The translations under genes were made by a program, and so were the position numbers. Positions 16,200 to 24,540 of a stretch of 64,000 nucleotides of DNA are shown here, piece after piece; position 1 is the first letter of the stretch; each line of letters begins with the position of its first letter. Under the pieces are notes generated by a model that made no database searches, was not told the origin of the DNA, and worked only from the letters and a program-made list of their open reading frames with translations. Origin of the DNA: Actinomycetes bacterium (GTDB lineage: Bacteria > Actinomycetota > Actinomycetes > Actinomycetales > Dermatophilaceae); the NCBI GenBank assembly GCA_023420415.1, contig JAEZWF010000050.1, positions 62,001 through 126,000 on the forward strand, given 5' to 3'.

Positions 16200-18059
16200 C
16201 TACTTCTTGGGCTTGTCGCTGCTGGCGCCCGCATCGGACGTCAACGCGGCGATGAAGGCCTCCGGCGGGACCTCGACCGTGCCGATGTTCTTCATCCGCT
16301 TCTTGCCGGCCTTCTGCTTCTCGAGCAGCTTGCGCTTGCGGCTGATGTCACCGCCATAGCACTTGGCGAGGACGTCCTTGCGCATGGCGCGGATGTTCTC
16401 GCGAGCGATGATGCGCGACCCGATGGCTGCCTGGATCGGCACCTCGAACTGCTGTCGCGGGATGAGGTCCTTGAGCTTGCCGGCCATCATCACGCCGTAG
16501 GGGTACGCCTTGTCCTTGTGGACGATCGCGGAGAACGCGTCGACCGTCTCCCCCTGGAGCAGGATGTCGACCTTGACCAGGTCGGCCACCTGGTCGCCGT
16601 CGGGCTCGTAGTCGAGCGAGGCATAGCCGCGGGTGCGCGACTTCAGCTGGTCGAAGAAGTCGAACACGATCTCGGCGAGCGGCAGCGTGTAGCGCATCTC
16701 GACGCGGTCCTCGGACAGGTAGTCCATGCCGCGCAGCGTGCCCCGCTTGGACTGGCACAGCTCCATGATCGCGCCGATGAACTCGCTCGGGGCGAGGATC
16801 GTCGCGCGCACGACCGGCTCGCGGACCTCGCTGACCTTGCCGTAGGGGAACTCGCTCGGGTTGGTCACGCGGACCTGCGTGCCGTCCTCCATCGTCACGT
16901 CGTAGACGACGTTGGGCTGGGTCGAGATGAGGTCGAGGCCGAACTCACGCTCGAGCCGCTCGCGCACGATCTCGAGGTGGAGCAGGCCGAGGAAGCCGCA
17001 GCGGAACCCGAAGCCCAGCGCCGCCGAGGTCTCCGGCTCGTAGACCAGCGCGGCGTCGTTGAGCTTGAGCTTGTCGAGGGCGTCACGCAGGTCGGGGTAG
17101 TCCGAGCCGTCGATCGGGTAGAGGCCCGAGAACACCATCGGCTTGGGGTCGCGGTAGCCACCGAGCGCGTCGGCCGCCGGCTTGGCCTGGTTGGTGACCG
17201 TGTCACCGACCCGCGACTGGCGCACGTCCTTCACGCCGGTGATGAGATAGCCCACCTCACCCACGCCAAGTCCCTTGGAGGGCAACGGCTCTGGCGAGAT
17301 CACCCCGATCTCGAGCAGCTCGTGGGTCGCCTTCGTCGACATCATCTGGATGCGCTCGCGCGGGCTCAGATGCCCGTCGACGACACGCACGTAGGTGACG
17401 ACGCCGCGGTAGGTGTCGTAGACCGAGTCGAAGATCATCGCGCGGGCGGGGGCGTCCGCGTCACCCTCCGGTGCGGGGAACTGCTTCACGATCTCGTCAA
17501 GCAGCGGCTCGACCCCGGCACCGGTCTTGCCCGACACCCGCAGGCACGCCTCCGGCTCGACGCCGATCAGCCCGGCCAGCTCCTCGGCATACTTCTCCGG
17601 CTGCGCGGCCGGCAGGTCGATCTTGTTGAGCACCGGGATGATCGTGAGGTCGTTCTCCATGGCGAGGTAGAGGTTCGCCAGGGTCTGCGCCTCGATGCCC
17701 TGCGCGGCGTCGACGAGCAGGATCGCGCCCTCGCAGGCGGCCAGCGACCGAGACACCTCGTAGGTGAAGTCGACGTGCCCGGGGGTGTCGATCATGTTGA
17801 GCGCGTAGGTGGTTCCCTCCAGCTCCCAGGGCATGCGCACGGCCTGGCTCTTGATCGTGATGCCGCGCTCGCGCTCGATGTCCATCCGGTCGAGGTACTG
17901 CGCCCGCATCGCGCGGTCGTCGACCACGCCGGTGAGCTGGAGCATGCGGTCGGCCAGCGTCGACTTGCCGTGGTCGATGTGGGCGATGATGCAGAAGTTC
18001 CGGATCAGCTCCGGCGGCGTCGCGGCAGGCTGCAGCGCGGTGCGGGCACGGGGAGACAC
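16200..18059 (-). CDS. lepA: Elongation factor 4 (LepA)
   Basis: A 619-residue translational GTPase that acts on ribosomes, linked to back-translocation or initiation/assembly. The G1 motif AHIDHGKST is near residue 28, followed by G2 RGITI, G3 DTPGH and G4 NKIDLP; EF-G-like domains and the LepA-specific C-terminal domain (KDVLAKCYGGDISRKRKLLEKQK) follow. The start is taken as GTG 18059 (VSPRARTAL), a typical N-terminus. The frame has no stop for a long way upstream, but that is antisense or unrelated DNA. One octamer copy lies at 17585. Confidence 0.96.
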   Translation of the reverse strand: MSPRARTALQPAATPPELIRNFCIIAHIDHGKSTLADRMLQLTGVVDDRAMRAQYLDRMDIERERGITIKSQAVRMPWELEGTTYALNMIDTPGHVDFTYEVSRSLAACEGAILLVDAAQGIEAQTLANLYLAMENDLTIIPVLNKIDLPAAQPEKYAEELAGLIGVEPEACLRVSGKTGAGVEPLLDEIVKQFPAPEGDADAPARAMIFDSVYDTYRGVVTYVRVVDGHLSPRERIQMMSTKATHELLEIGVISPEPLPSKGLGVGEVGYLITGVKDVRQSRVGDTVTNQAKPAADALGGYRDPKPMVFSGLYPIDGSDYPDLRDALDKLKLNDAALVYEPETSAALGFGFRCGFLGLLHLEIVRERLEREFGLDLISTQPNVVYDVTMEDGTQVRVTNPSEFPYGKVSEVREPVVRATILAPSEFIGAIMELCQSKRGTLRGMDYLSEDRVEMRYTLPLAEIVFDFFDQLKSRTRGYASLDYEPDGDQVADLVKVDILLQGETVDAFSAIVHKDKAYPYGVMMAGKLKDLIPRQQFEVPIQAAIGSRIIARENIRAMRKDVLAKCYGGDISRKRKLLEKQKAGKKRMKNIGTVEVPPEAFIAALTSDAGASSDKPKK

Positions 18060-18118
18060 GGGTGCTTCAAACCTCTGGGGGACGTCGGCGGACGGAATCG
18101 GTCCATCCTCCCATGCCG

Positions 18119-19333
18119 TCAGGTATGCCGTGGACGCCCCGCTCGCTGCAGGGTCGCCGAGGCGAGGGCGATGCCGACCCCGAGCACCGCGAGGATCGCG
18201 CCGATGCGCGACGGCCATTCGTACCCGAGCCCGGCGGCCAGCACCACCGAACCCAGCCAGGCACCGAGCGCGTTGGCGAGGTTGAGGGTCGAGTGGTTGA
18301 GTGCGGCTGCGAGCGACTGCCCCTCCTGGGCGACGTCCATGAGCCGCGTCTGGAGCATCGGCACGAGCACGCTCGGCAGCAGACCGAGCAGGAAGACGGC
18401 GACGAGCGCCAGCCACTGGGCGCCCGCGACGGCGGGACCGAACAGGAGCAGCAGCACGGCGATCAGCCCCAGCGTCACGGTGATACCGCGCAGCAGCCCC
18501 ATCCGCGACACCGGCCCGGCGAGCATCGCCCCCACGGTCATGCCCACCCCGTAGAGGGCCAGGATCAGCGGGATCGTCCCGCTGGAGAAGCCGCCGAGCT
18601 CGGTCATCGTCGGCGAGATGTAGGAGAAGGTCGCGAACATCCCGCCGAACCCCACCGTGCCGATCGCGAGGGCGAACCACACCTGCGGACGGCGCAACGC
18701 CGACAGCTCCGAGCGCATCGACATCCCCCCGTCCGGCGGGCACCACGGCACCCAGCGCCACACGGCTGCGAGGGTGACGAGCGCGATCACGCTCACCGCG
18801 GCATACGGCCACTCCCACCCGAACTCCTGGCCGAGCCGCGTCGTCACGGGGACGCCCACGATGTTCGCCACTGTCAGGCCGGCGATCATCATCGACACCG
18901 CCCAGGTGCGCCGGTGCGCCGGCACGAGCGATGCGGCGACGAGCGAGCCGACGCCGAAGTAGGCGCCGTGCGGCAGGCCGGAGAGGAACCGCGCGGCCAT
19001 GAGGAACCCGTAGGAACCGGCGACCGCCGACAGCGCGTTGGCAACGGCGAAGCCCGCCATGAGCCACAGCAGCAACGTCTTTCGCGGCAGTCGCGAGCCC
19101 AGGGTCGCCAGGACGGGCGCGCCCACGACGACGCCAGCGGCATACGCGGAGACGACGTGGCCGGCGGTGGGGATGTCGATGTCGACGCCGCGCGCCACCT
19201 CCGGCAGCAGGCCCATCGTCACGAACTCGGTGGTGCCGATCGCGAAACCGCCGACCGCCAGCGCGAGGAGCGCGAGGCCGGTGTGCGTCGGGCGGACGCG
19301 GGCGCCCACGGGGTCGCTCGGGGCAGGGTGCAT
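18119..19333 (-). CDS. MFS efflux transporter (AraJ/DHA1-like)
   Basis: About 404 residues with 12 predicted membrane helices. The signature GTTEFVTMGLLPEVARGVDI near helix 1 and GSRLPRKTLLLWLM in the first cytoplasmic loop are typical of the arabinose/drug efflux DHA1 branch. It is a proton-driven exporter in the cytoplasmic membrane, with unknown substrate. The start is probably ATG 19333; longer in-frame starts exist upstream and would overlap the M48 promoter region. It lies upstream of lepA with a 59-base gap. Confidence 0.85.
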   Translation of the reverse strand: MHPAPSDPVGARVRPTHTGLALLALAVGGFAIGTTEFVTMGLLPEVARGVDIDIPTAGHVVSAYAAGVVVGAPVLATLGSRLPRKTLLLWLMAGFAVANALSAVAGSYGFLMAARFLSGLPHGAYFGVGSLVAASLVPAHRRTWAVSMMIAGLTVANIVGVPVTTRLGQEFGWEWPYAAVSVIALVTLAAVWRWVPWCPPDGGMSMRSELSALRRPQVWFALAIGTVGFGGMFATFSYISPTMTELGGFSSGTIPLILALYGVGMTVGAMLAGPVSRMGLLRGITVTLGLIAVLLLLFGPAVAGAQWLALVAVFLLGLLPSVLVPMLQTRLMDVAQEGQSLAAALNHSTLNLANALGAWLGSVVLAAGLGYEWPSRIGAILAVLGVGIALASATLQRAGRPRHT

Positions 19334-19445
19334 CGTCGTCGCGTCGGCCACGGAGGGTGCAACCGGACGGCACGCACGGGGCATTCCCGAAACGGTCAGG
19401 TTCGCCCCATACGATCTGACCCGACCACCACTGAGCGAGGGGATG

Positions 19446-20348
19446 ATGTCCGAATCCACCTACCAGGCGCCACCGCCCGGCCAGAACGGCGCCACCTCGA
19501 CCGGCGTCGCCACCTTCCCGCCCGGCTACCGCAAGTCGGTGCGCACCCACGTGCGTCACCCGCTCGAGAACCTCTGCCTCGTCCTCGTGATCCTCGCGTC
19601 GTTCCTCGTCTGGTCGATCGCGGGTTACGAGGTCGTGTCGGCCATCATCGAGCGGCGCGAGCCGGACCCGTATGCCGTGTTCTTCCTCGTGGCGCCGGTG
19701 CTCATCTACTTCGCGCGTGGGCAGCTGTACGCCCGGATGCGGCTGAACGGGGTGCAGATCACCGAGACCCAGTACCCCGAGGCCCACCGGATGCTGGTCG
19801 ATGCGGCGGCGTTCTACGGGCTGCCCAAGCTGCCCAAGGCCTATGTGGTGCTGGGCAACGGTGTCATCAACGCGGCGGCGTCCGGGCACGGGTTCCGCAA
19901 GTTCATCTTCGTCTACAGCGACCTGTTCGAGATCGGTGGCGCCGCAAGGGAACCCGAGGCTCTGCGGTTCATCATCGGACACGAGGTCGGGCACATCGCG
20001 GCCGGGCACACCAGCTACTGGCGACTGCTCGGCATCAGCGGTGCGTCGTGGATCCCGTTCCTCGGCTCGACCCTGTCGCGCAGCCAGGAGTACACGGCCG
20101 ACAACTTCGGGTACGCCTACGTGCCGCAGGGCAGCGCGGGGGCGATGGCGACGCTGGCGGCGGGCAAGTACCTCAACCGGACGGTCGACGTGAACGCGCT
20201 CGCCGACCGGGCGACCTCGGAGAAGGGCTTCTTCGTGTGGTGGGTCAACGGGCTGTCGTCGCACCCGGTGCTGGCGTGGCGCATGTTCGCGTTGCGTGAC
20301 CGTCGCCGGCCGGGACGGCTGCTGTGGCGGCCGAAACACCGCTTGTGA
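19446..20348 (+). CDS. M48 family membrane-associated zinc metalloprotease
   Basis: About 300 residues. Two hydrophobic segments lie near 45-65 and 80-95. The zinc motif HEVGH (HExxH) lies in FIIGHEVGHIAAGH near residue 181, and the third ligand Glu is in SRSQEYTADNFG. This is an HtpX/Ste24-like protease that cleaves membrane or exported proteins. ATG 19446 is preferred over 19443 because of spacing to GAGGGG. The stop overlaps the next gene (GTGA). It is divergent from the MFS gene. Confidence 0.87.
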   Translation: MSESTYQAPPPGQNGATSTGVATFPPGYRKSVRTHVRHPLENLCLVLVILASFLVWSIAGYEVVSAIIERREPDPYAVFFLVAPVLIYFARGQLYARMRLNGVQITETQYPEAHRMLVDAAAFYGLPKLPKAYVVLGNGVINAAASGHGFRKFIFVYSDLFEIGGAAREPEALRFIIGHEVGHIAAGHTSYWRLLGISGASWIPFLGSTLSRSQEYTADNFGYAYVPQGSAGAMATLAAGKYLNRTVDVNALADRATSEKGFFVWWVNGLSSHPVLAWRMFALRDRRRPGRLLWRPKHRL

Positions 20349-21364
20349 CAAGCGATTTCGAGGACGTCGCACCTGACGTCGACTACCGCGTGACGTCACG
20401 GCGACCCCAGTTCGCCGACCTGCCGCCCGTGGTGAAGGCCGCGCTGGCCGAGTCAGCGGGCGCGCCGATCGTGGAGCCGTCACCGTCCGTGACGTCGGGA
20501 TTCACGGGTGCGTATGCCGGGTTGCTGGGTCTGCGCGACGGTCGCCAGGTCTTCGCCAAGGCCGCCGGACCCGAGGCGCCCTTTGCGCTGGAGGCGATTC
20601 CGCGCGAGGTGCGCATCCTGCGCGTGCTCGACGGGCGGGTCACGGCCCCGCGCGTCGTGGGCGCCGGTGCCGCCGACGACTGGGAGGTCGTGGTCCTCGA
20701 GGCGATCGACGGGCACGTCCCGGGTATGCCGTGGACGCAGGCCGAGGCCGAGGCCGCGCACCGGGCCTGCCTCGAGCTGGCGGCGCTGCCGACCGACGCC
20801 GTCACCGGGGTGACCGACGAGTCGTTCGCCGAGACGGTCGGCGCCGACGCGGTCAGCCTGACCTGTCTGGACGAGCTGGCGAGCGGGGCCCGGGACTGGC
20901 CACGCGGCATACCTCGGCCGTCACGAGGACAGGCCAACGACCTTGCGGCACTGGGACATTCGGCTGCCGACCTCCTCGTCGGCGACCGGCTCGTGCACTC
21001 GGACCTGCGGCCCGACAACATGCTCGTCGAGGCCGGCGGTCGGGTGCGGATCGTGGACTGGAACTGGACGGCGCAGGGGCCCGCCTGGGTCGACTTCGTG
21101 GGGCTGCTGCCGCTGATGGCCCATCAGGGTCTCGACGCGGACTCGTATGTTGCGCGGTCGCCGCTGCTCGACGGCGTACCCGCTGATGCGGTGGACTCGT
21201 TCCTCGCGGTGATCATCGGGTACATGGCCGAGCACGCCGGACATCCGACCTGGGCGGGCACGCTGGAGGTTCTCCGCGCCCACCAGCGACAGATGGCGCG
21301 GACCTTCCTGGTGTGGCTCGCCCACCGGCGTGGCTGGGAGCTCGCCGGCACTGCGCAGAGCTGA
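20345..21364 (+). CDS. Aminoglycoside phosphotransferase (APH)-family kinase-like protein
   Basis: A 339-residue small-molecule kinase fold. The catalytic loop HSDLRPDNML (HxDxxxxN) is near residue 218 and the metal-binding IVDWNW follows. The N-lobe has FAKAAGP and the helix Glu in AIPREVRIL. APH-family genes phosphorylate antibiotics, choline, homoserine or other small molecules, and most environmental members have unknown substrates, so resistance should not be assumed. The start is GTG 20345, overlapping the M48 gene stop. The ATA codon in RGIPRP arises from an octamer copy at 20905. Confidence 0.83.
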   Translation: MTSDFEDVAPDVDYRVTSRRPQFADLPPVVKAALAESAGAPIVEPSPSVTSGFTGAYAGLLGLRDGRQVFAKAAGPEAPFALEAIPREVRILRVLDGRVTAPRVVGAGAADDWEVVVLEAIDGHVPGMPWTQAEAEAAHRACLELAALPTDAVTGVTDESFAETVGADAVSLTCLDELASGARDWPRGIPRPSRGQANDLAALGHSAADLLVGDRLVHSDLRPDNMLVEAGGRVRIVDWNWTAQGPAWVDFVGLLPLMAHQGLDADSYVARSPLLDGVPADAVDSFLAVIIGYMAEHAGHPTWAGTLEVLRAHQRQMARTFLVWLAHRRGWELAGTAQS

Positions 21365-21403
21365 GGGACCGGCTGCCCCGCCGGCACCCGATAACGTGCT
21401 GGC

Positions 21404-21943
21404 GTGCGCAGATGGACTGATCGGATCCGGCGAGCCCTGACCGGCGCAGGTGGCAGCGCCCGCGGACGGCAGGGCCGACCGGCCCGCGACCAACCCCAGC
21501 GGGGCCGCGACGCCGAGCCGCCCACCGAGACGTCGCGCGCGGCATACCCGGGAGACTTCACGGGCACCCCAGAGCTGACCTATGCGCCGAGTCCCGACGG
21601 CCTCCCCGACCCGGGCGAGATCGTGTGGACCTGGGTGCCGTTCGAGGAGGACTTCACCCGCGGCAAGGACCGCCCCGTGCTGGTGGTCGGTCACGACCGT
21701 CCGTGGCTGCTCGCCCTCATGCTGACGAGCAAGGACCACGACCGCGACAAGGACGACGAGGCACGGCGCGGCCGCTACTGGGTCGACATCGGCTCCGGCG
21801 CGTGGGACTCCCGTGGTCGTCCGAGCGAGGTGCGCGTCGACCGGATCCTGCGGGTCGACGCGACCGCCGTGCGCCGCGAGGGAGCCGTGCTGGAGCAGGC
21901 CACCTTCGAGCTCGTCGCCGAGGCCGTCCGAACACACCGCTGA
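21404..21943 (+). CDS. PemK/MazF-like protein without an adjacent antitoxin
   Basis: A 179-residue protein. An Arg/Pro-rich N-terminus of about 60 residues is followed by a PemK-like domain starting DPGEIVWTWVPFEEDFTRGKDRPVLVVG, where the P/F-rich strand and RPVLV are typical of the PemK/MazF fold; VDRILRVD sits near the end. MazF toxins are mRNA interferases. Solo, N-terminally extended members are common in Actinobacteria and may not be toxins. The start is GTG 21404, and there is no small antitoxin gene upstream (39 bases to the kinase-like gene). Confidence 0.7.
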   Translation: MRRWTDRIRRALTGAGGSARGRQGRPARDQPQRGRDAEPPTETSRAAYPGDFTGTPELTYAPSPDGLPDPGEIVWTWVPFEEDFTRGKDRPVLVVGHDRPWLLALMLTSKDHDRDKDDEARRGRYWVDIGSGAWDSRGRPSEVRVDRILRVDATAVRREGAVLEQATFELVAEAVRTHR

Positions 21944-22090
21944 CGCCAGACAGCGCCCGACGACCTCCGGAACCATCTCTTTGCCCACATTTGCCCCGTT
22001 CTTGGGGAACCTTTCACGTCCGCCTGACCCACCGCTGGCCTGCGCTTCGTAGCGTCGCGTGTGGCCGGACCAGCAACGAAAGGCAACCTC

Positions 22091-22993
22091 ATGACCACCC
22101 GACACCCAGCACGGCGGGGCCTGCGCGCACTGCTCACCTCAGCCGCTGCTCTCGCGGCACTCGCCTTGGCCGTCCCGGCCACCACCGCGACCGCCGCCCC
22201 CGATCCGGCTCCGGCCGCCGGGACCGGCCCCACCCCCACCGCCGCGGCACGCGAGGCCGGCATCACCCAGCCCGGCCAGGCGAGCATGGGGTGGTCGCAG
22301 CAGCGGACCGGCAGCTCACCCAAGGCCGCCCCCACCGTCACCGCTCCGGGCGCGCGGACCAGCCTCGCGACCGCCGCGCAGACGCCCGGCATCGACGTCT
22401 CGGGCTGGCAGGGCAACGTCAACTGGTCGTACTGGTGGGGACAGGGCAAGAAGTTCGCCTACGTCAAGGCCACCGAAGGCACCGGCTACACCAACGACTA
22501 CTTCGCCCAGCAGTACAACGGCTCCTACAACGTCGGCATGATCCGCGGCGCCTACCACTTCGCGCTGCCCAACAGCTCGAGCGGGGCCACCCAGGCCGAC
22601 TACTTCGTCAACCACGGCGGCGGCTGGTCGCGCGACGGCAAGACCCTGCCCGGCGTGCTCGACATCGAGTACAACCCTTACGGCGCAACATGTTACGGCC
22701 TGTCGCAGTCGTCCATGCGCAGCTGGATCGCGTCATTCCTCAACCGCTACAAGTACCGCACCGGCCGCGACGCCGTCATCTACACGACGACGAACTGGTG
22801 GACCACCTGCACCGGCAACACGAGCCAGTTCAGCGCCACCAACCCACTGTGGATCGCGCGCTACGCGAGCACGGCGGGCACCCTCCCCAGCGGCTGGGGC
22901 TACTACACGTTCTGGCAGTACACCGACAGCCCGATCGACCAGGACTACTTCAACGGTGACCTGACCCGGGTCAAGGCCCTCGCCCTGGGCTGA
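22091..22993 (+). CDS. Secreted GH25 lysozyme (muramidase)
   Basis: A 300-residue exported enzyme that cleaves the beta-1,4 bond between MurNAc and GlcNAc in peptidoglycan. A signal peptide (LRALLTSAAALAALALAVPA, cleaved near TATAAP) precedes an Ala/Pro/Thr-rich stretch and the GH25 domain from GIDVSGWQGNV (about residue 103). Catalytic acidic residues are visible in GIDVSGWQ and VLDIEYNP, with FAYVKATEG between. The start is ATG 22091 after AAAGG. The 147 bases upstream hold the promoter but no riboswitch I can recognise. A strong hairpin terminator follows. Confidence 0.92.
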   Translation: MTTRHPARRGLRALLTSAAALAALALAVPATTATAAPDPAPAAGTGPTPTAAAREAGITQPGQASMGWSQQRTGSSPKAAPTVTAPGARTSLATAAQTPGIDVSGWQGNVNWSYWWGQGKKFAYVKATEGTGYTNDYFAQQYNGSYNVGMIRGAYHFALPNSSSGATQADYFVNHGGGWSRDGKTLPGVLDIEYNPYGATCYGLSQSSMRSWIASFLNRYKYRTGRDAVIYTTTNWWTTCTGNTSQFSATNPLWIARYASTAGTLPSGWGYYTFWQYTDSPIDQDYFNGDLTRVKALALG

Positions 22994-23029
22994 TCCCCTC
23001 GGCGGGCCCGCGGCATACCACCGCACACG

Positions 23030-23068
23030 CGCGAGGGCCGGTCACCATCACGGTGACCGGCCCTCGCG
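23030..23068. terminator. Bidirectional hairpin terminator between the GH25 gene and rpsT
   Basis: A perfect 17-base-pair inverted repeat (left arm 23030-23046, right arm 23052-23068) with a five-base loop lies between two convergent genes. It can serve both strands. Confidence 0.9.
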
Positions 23069-23087
23069 GCTTGGCGCAGCGGGCGCC

Positions 23088-23348
23088 TCAGAGAGAGGCA
23101 GCCTTCTTGGCCATCGCCGACTTCTTGTTGGCGGCCTGGTTGGCGTGGATGACGCCCTTGCTCACGGCCTTGTCGAGCTTGGCGCTCGCGGTCTTGAGGG
23201 CCTCCTGCGCCGCGGTGGCGTCGCCGGCGTCGGCGGCCTCGCGGAACTTGCGGATCCAGGTCTTGAGCTCGCTCTTGACGGCCTTGTTGCGCTCGGTCGC
23301 CACGCGGTTGGTCTTGATCCGCTTGAGCTGGGACTTGATGTTTGCCAC
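23088..23348 (-). CDS. rpsT: 30S ribosomal protein S20
   Basis: An 86-residue basic protein. The MANIKSQLKRIKTN start and NKAVKSELKTWIRKF region are diagnostic of bS20, which binds 16S rRNA in the 30S body. It starts with GTG at 23348. The 211 bases upstream (to holA) hold its promoter and leader, with inverted repeats such as GTCGTGC/GCACGAC near 23447-23469 but no coding. rpsT-holA adjacency is conserved in Actinobacteria. Confidence 0.97.
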   Translation of the reverse strand: MANIKSQLKRIKTNRVATERNKAVKSELKTWIRKFREAADAGDATAAQEALKTASAKLDKAVSKGVIHANQAANKKSAMAKKAASL

Positions 23349-23559
23349 GGGTGGTTCTTTCTGGTTGGTCGAATGGTTGCCGTTAGAGGGCGGCAGAAGC
23401 CACTCGGGACCAGGCGTGGGGCACCTGTGGTTGAGCGGCTCTGGGTCGTGCTTCGTGCGCGCACGACCTAGGCGCGCACGCGAGGGGCAAATCTACCAGC
23501 GACCGCGCCCCTCCCCCAAAACGACGAGGTATGCCGCCCGCTCACCGCGGGCGACCGGC

Positions 23560-24540
23560 TCACCTGCCCGTGCGGGCACGGGTGATCGTGAGGATGGCGC
23601 GCTCCACGGCATACACCGGGTCGCGCCCGCCACCTTTGACCTCGAAGTCGGCGAGCGCGACTGCCTGGATCGACTCAGCGAGCCCCTCCGGCCCCCAGCC
23701 GGACAGGCTGCGCCGCGCCTTGTCGACCTGCCACGGAGCCATTCCGAGCTCGCGGGCGAGGTCGGCCGAGCGGCCGCGGCCGGCCGCGCCGACCTTGACG
23801 AGCTGGCGCAGCTGCTGGGCGAGCACGGCGACGATCGGCACCGGGTCGACCCCGGTCGCGATGGCATGCCGCAGCAGTCGCAGGGCCTCCCCGGCGTCCC
23901 CGGCGACCGCGGCATCGGCCACGCGGAAGCCGGTCGCCTCGACCTTGCCACCGTGGTAGCGGAGCACGACCTGGTCGTCGATGACGCCGGTCGTGTCGGA
24001 GACGAGCTGGCTGCAGGCTGCCGCGAGCTCGCGCACGTCCTTGCCGACCGCCTCGATCAGGGCACGGATCGCGTCCGGCGTGGCCTTGCGGCCGGCCCGG
24101 CGGAACTCGTGCATGGCGAAGTCGCTCTTGTCGCGGTCGCTCTTGATGGCCGGCGCCTCGAGGACACGGGCCTTGGCCTTCTTGAGGGTGTCGAGCACCT
24201 TCTTGCCGCGCTGCCCCGACTTGTGGGTGACGACCAGCGTGACGTCGGGCTCGGGAGCGGCCAGGAAGGAGAGGAGGTCCTGCTGGAGCTCGTCCGGCGC
24301 CTCGTCGAGGTCCTCCACGACGAGGCACTTCTCGCCGCCGAACAGCGACGGGCTGGCGTGGACCCCCAACGACCCGGCCTCGTAGGTCGCGGCGGGCAAC
24401 CGCACGACCTCGAGGTCCGGCGTCTGCGCCTTGAGCTCCTCGAGGGTCGAGTCGAGCGCTCGCTCGGCAAGGACACCCTCGGGCCCGGTGATGAGGACGA
24501 TGGGTGGCACACTGCGGGACGCGGTCACGGTCACGCGCAC
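23560..24540 (-). CDS. holA: DNA polymerase III subunit delta
   Basis: A 326-residue clamp-loader subunit that opens the beta sliding clamp. The N-terminal domain has PPIVLITGPEGVLAERAL, followed by SPSLFGGEKCLVVED and the C-terminal collar domain. The length and order match HolA. It starts with GTG 24540 and overlaps the end of the upstream ATPase gene by 10 bases. In most Actinobacteria comEC lies directly upstream of holA; here a ZapE-like ATPase occupies that place. Confidence 0.93.
   Translation of the reverse strand: MRVTVTASRSVPPIVLITGPEGVLAERALDSTLEELKAQTPDLEVVRLPAATYEAGSLGVHASPSLFGGEKCLVVEDLDEAPDELQQDLLSFLAAPEPDVTLVVTHKSGQRGKKVLDTLKKAKARVLEAPAIKSDRDKSDFAMHEFRRAGRKATPDAIRALIEAVGKDVRELAAACSQLVSDTTGVIDDQVVLRYHGGKVEATGFRVADAAVAGDAGEALRLLRHAIATGVDPVPIVAVLAQQLRQLVKVGAAGRGRSADLARELGMAPWQVDKARRSLSGWGPEGLAESIQAVALADFEVKGGGRDPVYAVERAILTITRARTGR

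Noticed and set aside
16080..18554. Very long open frame antisense to lepA (over 800 codons) and similar long frames opposite holA, the DUF3516 helicase and hflX
   Set aside because: High G+C coding DNA leaves the opposite third-position frame open. The translations are rich in Arg, His, Val and Asp with no domain, and the sense genes are certain.
18060..20483. Upstream continuation of the lepA frame to 20483
   Set aside because: It runs through other genes in shadow frames. The LepA domain starts at 18059 and the extra sequence has no motif.
20345..21364. Aminoglycoside resistance gene
   Set aside because: Only the kinase fold is supported. Most genomic members of this family act on other small molecules.
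21365..21943. Type II toxin-antitoxin operon
   Set aside because: The upstream gene is a kinase-like protein and the 39-base gap cannot hold an antitoxin.
22000..22090. c-di-AMP riboswitch upstream of the GH25 lysozyme
   Set aside because: The 147-base gap is short and lacks the conserved ydaO-type core; only an ordinary leader is supported.
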